From Blastocladiella britannica (Eukaryota; Blastocladiomycota; Blastocladiomycetes; Blastocladiales; Blastocladiaceae), in assembly GCA_025349905.2 (NCBI GenBank), contig MU624731.1, forward strand, positions 1-27,540: DNA of 27,540 nucleotides, given 5' to 3'. The translations under genes were made by a program, and so were the position numbers. Under the pieces are notes generated by a model. It saw only the letters and a program-made list of their open reading frames with translations. It was not told the DNA's origin and did not search any database. Positions 22,507 through 27,540 of the stretch are shown here, in pieces (the first letter of the stretch is position 1; the number at the start of each line of letters is the position of its first letter).

Positions 22507-23156
22507 TTACTGCTGCTGGTTGATGATGTCCGAGTCACCGGCATCAGTGATGGCCAGGACGCCAACACGGAAGAGCTTACCGCAAGCGGTGCCGAGCTCG
22601 ATGTTGTCTGATAAAATAATTTGAGACATTCAATCAGTATTGGAGACCGTCTTTAGTGGTTTTTCTAACGCTGCTTCCCTTTTCTTTTCTTGAGGAAAAA
22701 GTATAAAGGGAAGCAACGTCCATCTCTCCCCTGCCAAACCTCTTTAACAGAGTTATGACAAGAGTCCGGACTGCTTTTATTCAATAAAGAATAAAATCAT
22801 GTTTTCAAGTTGCTGCCGTATTTGTTCTCATAACAAGAGCCAAATACGGCAGTTCACCTCGGGTCACGTATAGAGAGAGACAGACAAATGTAAAACAATT
22901 TAGAAAAAGATAAAAACATACTGCCAGCGTAGTGGTGCACAAGCGTCTTCGAGAGCATGGCGTAGTACTCAATCTCGGACTTGCGGAGCGGGGGGATGTT
23001 GGCCGACAGAATCACCAGCTTGGCCGAGCCGTTGCGGATCGACTTGATGGTCGACTTGTACCCGAGCGACGTCTTGCCCGACTTCATCACCAGCGCGAGG
23101 TGCTGGTTGATGTTGTCACCCTGCTTCTTGTTCTTCTTGGAGACGATGGACGACAT
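22507..23156 (-). CDS. RPL30: 60S ribosomal protein L30 (eL30)
   Basis: Two exons on the minus strand, 22922-23156 and 22507-22607, encode 111 residues, the normal eL30 length. [56 protein letters not shown] and (across the splice) [20 protein letters not shown] are diagnostic; the C-terminus ends [10 protein letters not shown]. It belongs to the L7Ae/L30 kink-turn-binding family and sits in the large ribosomal subunit. The start is fixed by homology: longer upstream readings add a non-homologous segment. The intron (22608-22921, GTATGT...ATCAG) is 314 bp, three or more times longer than every other intron here. In budding yeast L30 represses splicing of its own transcript by binding a kink-turn; whether something similar happens here is unknown. 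The gene is divergent from CDC45. Confidence 0.96.
22673..22714. repeat. Inverted repeat B in the RPL30 intron
   Basis: Arms GCTTCCCTTT (22673-22682) and AAAGGGAAGC (22705-22714) are perfect 10-bp complements. The enclosed sequence can pair further (CTTTTC with GAAAAAG), giving a hairpin of about 15-17 bp with a small loop. Confidence 0.85.
22763..22796. repeat. Palindrome and inverted repeat C in the RPL30 intron
   Basis: The perfect palindrome AGTCCGGACT (22763-22772) is followed at once by arms TTTTATTC (22775-22782) and GAATAAAA (22789-22796) around a 6-nt loop. On the transcribed (minus) strand this hairpin exposes an AATAAA inside the intron. Confidence 0.85.
22813..22852. repeat. Inverted repeat A in the RPL30 intron
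   Basis: Arms CTGCCGTATTTG (22813-22824) and CAAATACGGCAG (22841-22852) are perfect 12-bp complements around a 16-nt loop. The loop can itself pair over 3 bp (CTC/GAG). Confidence 0.9.
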
Positions 23157-23353
23157 ATTAACTGAAGTATTTGGGCGTGGAGAGGAGAGAGAGCCAGCCC
23201 TGTGGGGGTATGGGGGTGGTTTTGTTCGTGATTCGCGTGTATTTTTCCTCAAGTCACGCCAAACGGTCGTCGGGCCTCGGCGCAATCAATGTCCACAAAA
23301 TACCGAGCATCTCACTCGGCACCCCTTTCTTCTTGCATGGAAAAAGTATCGAA
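23157..23353. promoter_or_regulatory. Shared divergent promoter region (RPL30 / CDC45)
   Basis: A 197-bp spacer lies between start codons on opposite strands. It includes a purine-rich stretch (GGAGAGGAGAGAGAG near 23180) and a GGGGGTATGGGGGTGG run near 23203-23218. No TATA box or known ribosomal-protein gene element was identified with confidence. Confidence 0.5.
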
Positions 23354-25732
23354 ATGTACCTCACCCTCGACCACTACGAGGACGCGTACGACCGGATCCG
23401 CGACACGGCCAACCAGTTCCCCGGCACCGAGACCGTGCTGATCTTTGTCGGTCCCGAGGTCGATGCCGTGTGCGCCTGTCTCTTGCTGGTGGTTCGCGTA
23501 TTTCTCTACATTAAAAAAAGATTACTCAATTGACTCAATGCCAATAATAAAAAGACCCAGCTCCGCGCGGACTGGATCGCACACAAAATCGAGCCCGTGG
23601 CCACCTATACTGCGCTGGCGTCAGCCGCCACCGCCATGCTCTCGGCCGCTGCGGCCCCACACTTGCACTCGCTGGTGCTCATCAACTGCGGTGGCATCGT
23701 GGCCATTCGCGACGTGCTCGACGACCTGCTGATGCCGCACCACCGCGTGTACGTGGTTGAATCGCGGCGCCCGCTCGCGCTCGACAATCTGTTTGGCGAC
23801 GAGGCGGTGATGGTCCTGGACGACGGGCACGTGGCTAAAGATCTGGTCGACGAAAAGGACGCGTACTTGTTGGTGCAGTTTGGTATCGATGCGGGTGCTG
23901 CATCCGATTCAAGTGGTGATGGCGAGTCCGGCAGCGACGGCGAATCTGTTGATGGAAAAGAATCGGACGCGTCGGCTCACCACCGACCGAGCAAAAAACG
24001 GCGCCGGACCGACACAAACGACGACCCCACATTGCCGCTCGACTCAGATCGCGAGATTACTCTTGGCTTGGACGACGACGACGACGACGGCGATAGCCGC
24101 ACGGACGATGGCGATGATGCCGAGGACGAGGATGACCAAAATGGCAATGGATCCGACGCGGAAAACCGGCACATGCCCGAACCGCCACCGAACCAGCAAC
24201 GAACCAAACTCTCGCGGGACATATTCTCGACTCTAGATGCGAGCGACTCGGATGATGACGATACCGTGCCCATTACGACCTTGCTCGAGGCCATGGATCC
24301 CTCGGCCGAATCAGCACCACCACCATTACCACCATTGCACGACGCCGCAACTCCCCGCCGCAAACGAAAGCGTCGCCACCGATCGCCCGGCCGCACACGG
24401 AAACCTTCTCGCGGTAGCGGCGGCGCTGGAGGACGGCGCATGGCGCTTCGAGCCGCCGAGTCCACACTCAACGCGTACAGCACCCAGGGCATGTGGACCG
24501 GTACCGCGGCGTCGTACTGCATGTACCAGCTGATTGTACACCTCGGGCGCGCGACCCTCGACAGCGCGTGGCTCGCCATCATTGGGGTGACGGCGCAGGC
24601 GGTCGGGCAGGAGGTCGCGCGCGAGCGGTACGAGGAGCTGGTCCTGGAGCTGGATGCGCAGGTGGCAAACCTGGCGACCGCGGCTGCTGTGGCAACCACC
24701 ACCACTTCGGCATCCTCGAACGAAACGACAGCGACAGTCGACCTCCAATCGCTGCTGTCGGGCGGCGTTGGGCTTCCGGGGACGGTCGCGCGAGTGACCG
24801 ACTGGTGGCTCCCACTGTACCGGCACTGGACGCTGTACGACTCGATGATGGCCGCGCCCGAGATCAGCGCGCGCATCTCGGCCTGGACCGACGGCGGCGT
24901 GTCGCGGCTGCGGTTCTTGTTTGCCAAGCTCGGGGTCGCCGTCGACGAGTACGCCAAGCCGTTCACGCACATGGACCGGGCCGTCAAGGCCACGCTCGGC
25001 CGCGAGTTTGCGACCCAGGCGCCCGTGATTGGGATCGACCCGTCCTTGCTCGAACGCACCGCGTTCACGCGCGTGACGGCAGCGGGTGGGATCGTGGTGG
25101 CCGCCGCCGACGTGGTGTATGCGCTCGAGGCGCTGGCTTCTACTTCGGCTTCATCGCACACTGCTGCTGAGGCGACGGACCCGGCCTCGGCCCGCGCTGC
25201 CTCCGCATTCTACGCGCAAGTGGACGCGCTGCAGGACGACGTGCAGCTGCTGGCCGGAATCGAGCGCGCAAAACCCATGGTCGCCGCCGTGCAGGTGCTG
25301 GCGGGCACGCTGGTGCAGCGGCGCGCGGTCAAGACGCTGCGTGGGTTGCGGTACGTGCTGGTGCGCGATGTCGGGGATGCCGCGGGCGCACTCACGTCGC
25401 CGTGGGGCGTGCGCATGCTTGCGATCGCACTGGCGGCGGCGCTTCGCGAGATCGGGCGCGCCGAGCTTCCGCTGGTCGTTGGCGTGCTCCAACAACAGCA
25501 ACAACCTCAAGGATCTGAAGAGCTGTACTTGCTAGTGGGCCATGCGTTTGCGTCCCAGGAGGGAAAAGTAAGGCGCAATCCGTTTGGGATCGCGTTCCAG
25601 CTCGCGGCGCAGGCGACCAACACCCGGCACTCGCACGACGCGTTCGATCCGGCGGTGGTGTGGGTCGTCAAGGACGATGTGACCGAGTTTGTCGAGCAGC
25701 TGCAAGTGCATCTTGGGGCGGCGCCATTTTAA
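23354..25732 (+). CDS. CDC45: Cdc45, replication initiation factor of the CMG helicase
   Basis: Two exons, 23354-23491 and 23555-25732, encode 771 residues. The N-terminus (MYLTLDHYEDAYDRIRDTAN, VLIFVGPEVDAVCAC, LVLINCGG, VYVVESRRP) matches the DHH/RecJ-like fold of Cdc45. Later blocks fit too: LAIIGVTAQ, PLYRHWTLYDSM, FLFAKLGVAVDEYAKPF and the final FQLAAQATNTRHSHDAFDPA. The protein joins MCM2-7 and GINS to form the CMG helicase at replication forks in the nucleus. Residues about 159-341 are a long acidic Asp/Ser-rich insertion with basic patches (KKRRR, RRKRKRRHR), likely nuclear signals; human Cdc45 has only a short acidic loop here. The donor was set at GTTCGC (23492) because it gives the best alignment length; GTGGTT three bases earlier is possible. 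There is no catalytic DHH triad, as in the family. Confidence 0.95.
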
Positions 25733-26350
25733 TTGTGAATCCATATAAACGCCCTGATTTTTGTACGCGGATCCATAATGGTCGTACTGATCCAGATCCA
25801 ATACTTGTTCCCACCGCCAAGCGTTCAAGGATCCAATGCACCTATTGTTGCTGCGACCAAGCGCCGTTGAGCCTGCCATCGCTGGCAGCCCTGCCAAGGC
25901 CGGCCTTGCTGAATAAGGTATGACCGCCGTGGATCAGTGGGCCAAGGGAATCCAATGTAAACTTGCCCTAACGTGCATTGTACTTTTTTAAGACCCGAGA
26001 ACTTGGCACCGCTTTGTAAATCTCGCGTACTCATGGGCAATCGACTTATTTTTTTATGCTCAAAATGCGAAACCAATTCGTGGCGAGCGGTCATCGCACA
26101 CAAAAATATGCTGTTCATGAATTGAGCCACAATTGCATTCATGTACTGAACTTTTTTTTTTTTTTTTTTTTGTCCGCCGGAGGGGCCATTAACAATTCAA
26201 ATAGAGCAAGCTCGCCCCCGGTACCCTCCCAATTCCTTTGAGCACACTCCATCTCTACTTTAAATTTTCCAAAGGCTGGTCCTGGACATTTTACAAAGAG
26301 ATTCACCTTACTTCCAACCTCGCGTAGACCGCCAACTCATACAAAAAAAC
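25733..26350. other. Intergenic region with T20 tract
   Basis: This 618-bp spacer is the largest gene-free stretch in the window. I see no convincing coding frame, tRNA or other RNA gene. It contains an uninterrupted T20 run (26152-26171) and the presumed promoter/leader of the secreted protein gene, ending in an A-run just before the ATG at 26351. Confidence 0.5.
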
Positions 26351-27540
26351 ATGCGTGCCTCCACGACCCCGCTCCTGGCTCTGATTGCGTTGCTTGCGCT
26401 TTTGACCGCCTCCGCCACCGCCGCGGCGACTCCCGCCGTCTCTGGTGCCGTGCTTGCCCGCGCGACCGATGTTCCGGGAACCGACCCGACCACCGAGACC
26501 AAGAACTTGCAAGTGTGGAAGAAGAAGGTGAACGGGTGCGAGGCTCCTCCCGTGGTCAAGAACGTCGACACCAAAGTGTTCCGGGTGGTGATTGAGCAGC
26601 CCGACGCCAAGAAGATTGGCCAGATTGCCGCGCTCATGGCCCAGGAGTTTGTCGAGCTGCAGCTGGCGCTGCGCGCATCGTGCAATGCGTTCAACACTTT
26701 GTATGTCGTTTTTTTTTTTTTTTTTTGGGCTATGTCTCAGTTTATCAGTTCATGAACTCACGTACCCCCAAAATAGCTGCAAGAACGTGGCCAAGCAGTC
26801 GCTTCAGAACGCGTCGGCGCAGGACTGCGAGACGGCTTTGCAGTCGTGCGTGGCGTCGATCCCTACGTCGCTGGCGATTGAGCCCATCCTGACCGACGAC
26901 AAGACCGGCGGCGACTCTGCTGCCTCCACTTCGTCCGCGGTGGCGTCGGCGACCACGTCGACGGCCGCGGCCATTGCCACTCCCCCGCCCACCAGCCTCG
27001 GCGGCGGCGGCAAGGGCAAGGGCGGCAAGAACAACGGCGGCAACGCGGCGGGCGGCGGCAAGAAGCAGGTCGACCCAAACGCCGGCAAGAAGGCCAACGC
27101 CGGCGGTAACAAGGGCGGCAACGCGGCGGGCGGCGGCAAGAAGCAGGTCGACCCAAACGCCGGCAAGAAGGCCAACGCCGGCGGTAACAAGGGCGGCAAC
27201 AAGAACACCGGCGCCAACAAGGGCGGCAACAAGGGCAAGAACACCGGCAAGAACACCAACACCGGCAAGAACAACAACAACACTGGCAAGAACAACGGCG
27301 GCAACGCGGCGGGCAACGCTGGCAAGAACAACACCGGCAAGAACAACAACACCGGCAACGCTGGCAATGCTGCAGGCAACGCCGGCAAGAACACGGGCAA
27401 GAAGCAGACCGATCCCAACGCCGGCAAAGCCGCCGGCGGCGCCGTCGAGCCCCCGAACACCAAGCCCACCGGTCTCCGCAACGACGCGCAGTTCTGCTCG
27501 CAGGTCGGGCTCGGCGGCGCGCTGCACGACGGCACCCAGA
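26351..27540 (+). CDS. Secreted Lys/Asn/Gly-rich repeat protein (3'-partial)
   Basis: Two exons, 26351-26700 and 26777 onward, run off the right edge; 371 residues are visible. A classic signal peptide (MRASTTPLLALIALLALLTA) is followed by a Cys-containing region (about 55-155) with NGCEAPP, ASCNAFNTFCKNVAKQ and QDCETALQSCVAS, a Ser/Thr/Ala linker, and then a long basic Gly/Asn/Lys region built of NTGKN, GGNKGGN and KKQVDPNAGKKANAG units. The last visible part (PTGLRNDAQFCSQVG) regains Cys and ordinary composition, so a second domain may follow. It is probably extracellular or wall-associated. The repetitive basic part is reminiscent of structural or adhesive proteins; the function is unknown and no catalytic motif is seen. 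The intron (GTATGT...AAATAG) contains a long T-run. Confidence 0.85.
27036..27191 (+). repeat. Exact tandem duplication of a 78-bp coding unit
   Basis: Two adjacent 78-bp units (27036-27113 and 27114-27191) appear identical base for base and encode the same 26 residues, beginning GGNAAGGGKKQVDPNAG. Lack of synonymous differences implies a recent duplication or gene conversion. Confidence 0.85.

Noticed and set aside
22608..22921. C/D-box snoRNA in the RPL30 intron
   Set aside because: No good C box (RTGATGA) with a matching D box was found on the transcribed strand; one CTGA exists but alone it is not evidence.
25790..25870. Possible tRNA (GTTCAAGG resembling a T-loop near 25825)
   Set aside because: No complementary T-stem, acceptor stem or anticodon arm can be formed around it.

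Overview
The window is nuclear DNA from a GC-rich, intron-containing eukaryote, most likely a zoosporic early-diverging fungus (Blastocladiomycota/chytrid-like). Reasons: short spliceosomal introns (most 53-100 bp), coding strands rich in G/C at third positions, A/T homopolymer runs confined to introns and spacers, fungal-type genes (Snx41/Atg20-like sorting nexin, Apn2, Vps13, Cdc45) and a GABA-B-like class C GPCR, a family well represented in zoosporic fungi. The lineage is an inference. All exon joins below come from reading frame, GT-AG borders and family conservation; no transcript data were available.

Layout, left to right. 25-207: last exon of an unidentified gene entering from the left. 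596-1165: His/Gln/Gly-rich low-complexity protein. 1277-4868: class C (GABA-B-like) GPCR in five exons. About 4989-6369: a decayed plus-strand gene whose two halves flank a minus-strand hAT-transposase-like fragment. 6563-7547: Nudix CoA diphosphatase in four exons, one of only 22 bp. 7584-9949 (minus): PX-BAR sorting nexin. 10171-10923: EF-hand protein. 10936-12324: Apn2-type AP endonuclease, whose ATG lies 12 bp after the previous stop. 12363-22411 (minus): complete ten-exon VPS13, about 3138 residues. 22507-23156 (minus): RPL30 with an exceptional 314-bp intron full of inverted repeats. 23354-25732: CDC45. 26351 to the window end: secreted Lys/Asn/Gly repeat protein, running off the right edge.

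The genes are housekeeping functions that do not form a pathway: membrane contact-site lipid transfer (VPS13), endosomal sorting/autophagy (sorting nexin), replication (CDC45), base-excision repair (APN2), translation (RPL30), CoA/nucleotide clean-up (Nudix), plus signalling and surface proteins (GPCR, EF-hand, secreted protein). The genome is compact: convergent pairs are separated by 36 and 38 bp, and the divergent pairs SNX/EF-hand and RPL30/CDC45 share spacers of 221 and 197 bp.

The most unusual signals are the hairpin-packed RPL30 intron, an intron donor consensus in which +4 is usually C (GTNCG rather than GTAAGT or GTATGT), the GPCR with its enlarged second intracellular loop and 320-residue tail, and the gene apparently broken by a hAT remnant. 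No CRISPR, rRNA or tRNA gene was recognised, and no clear novel multi-gene system was found.
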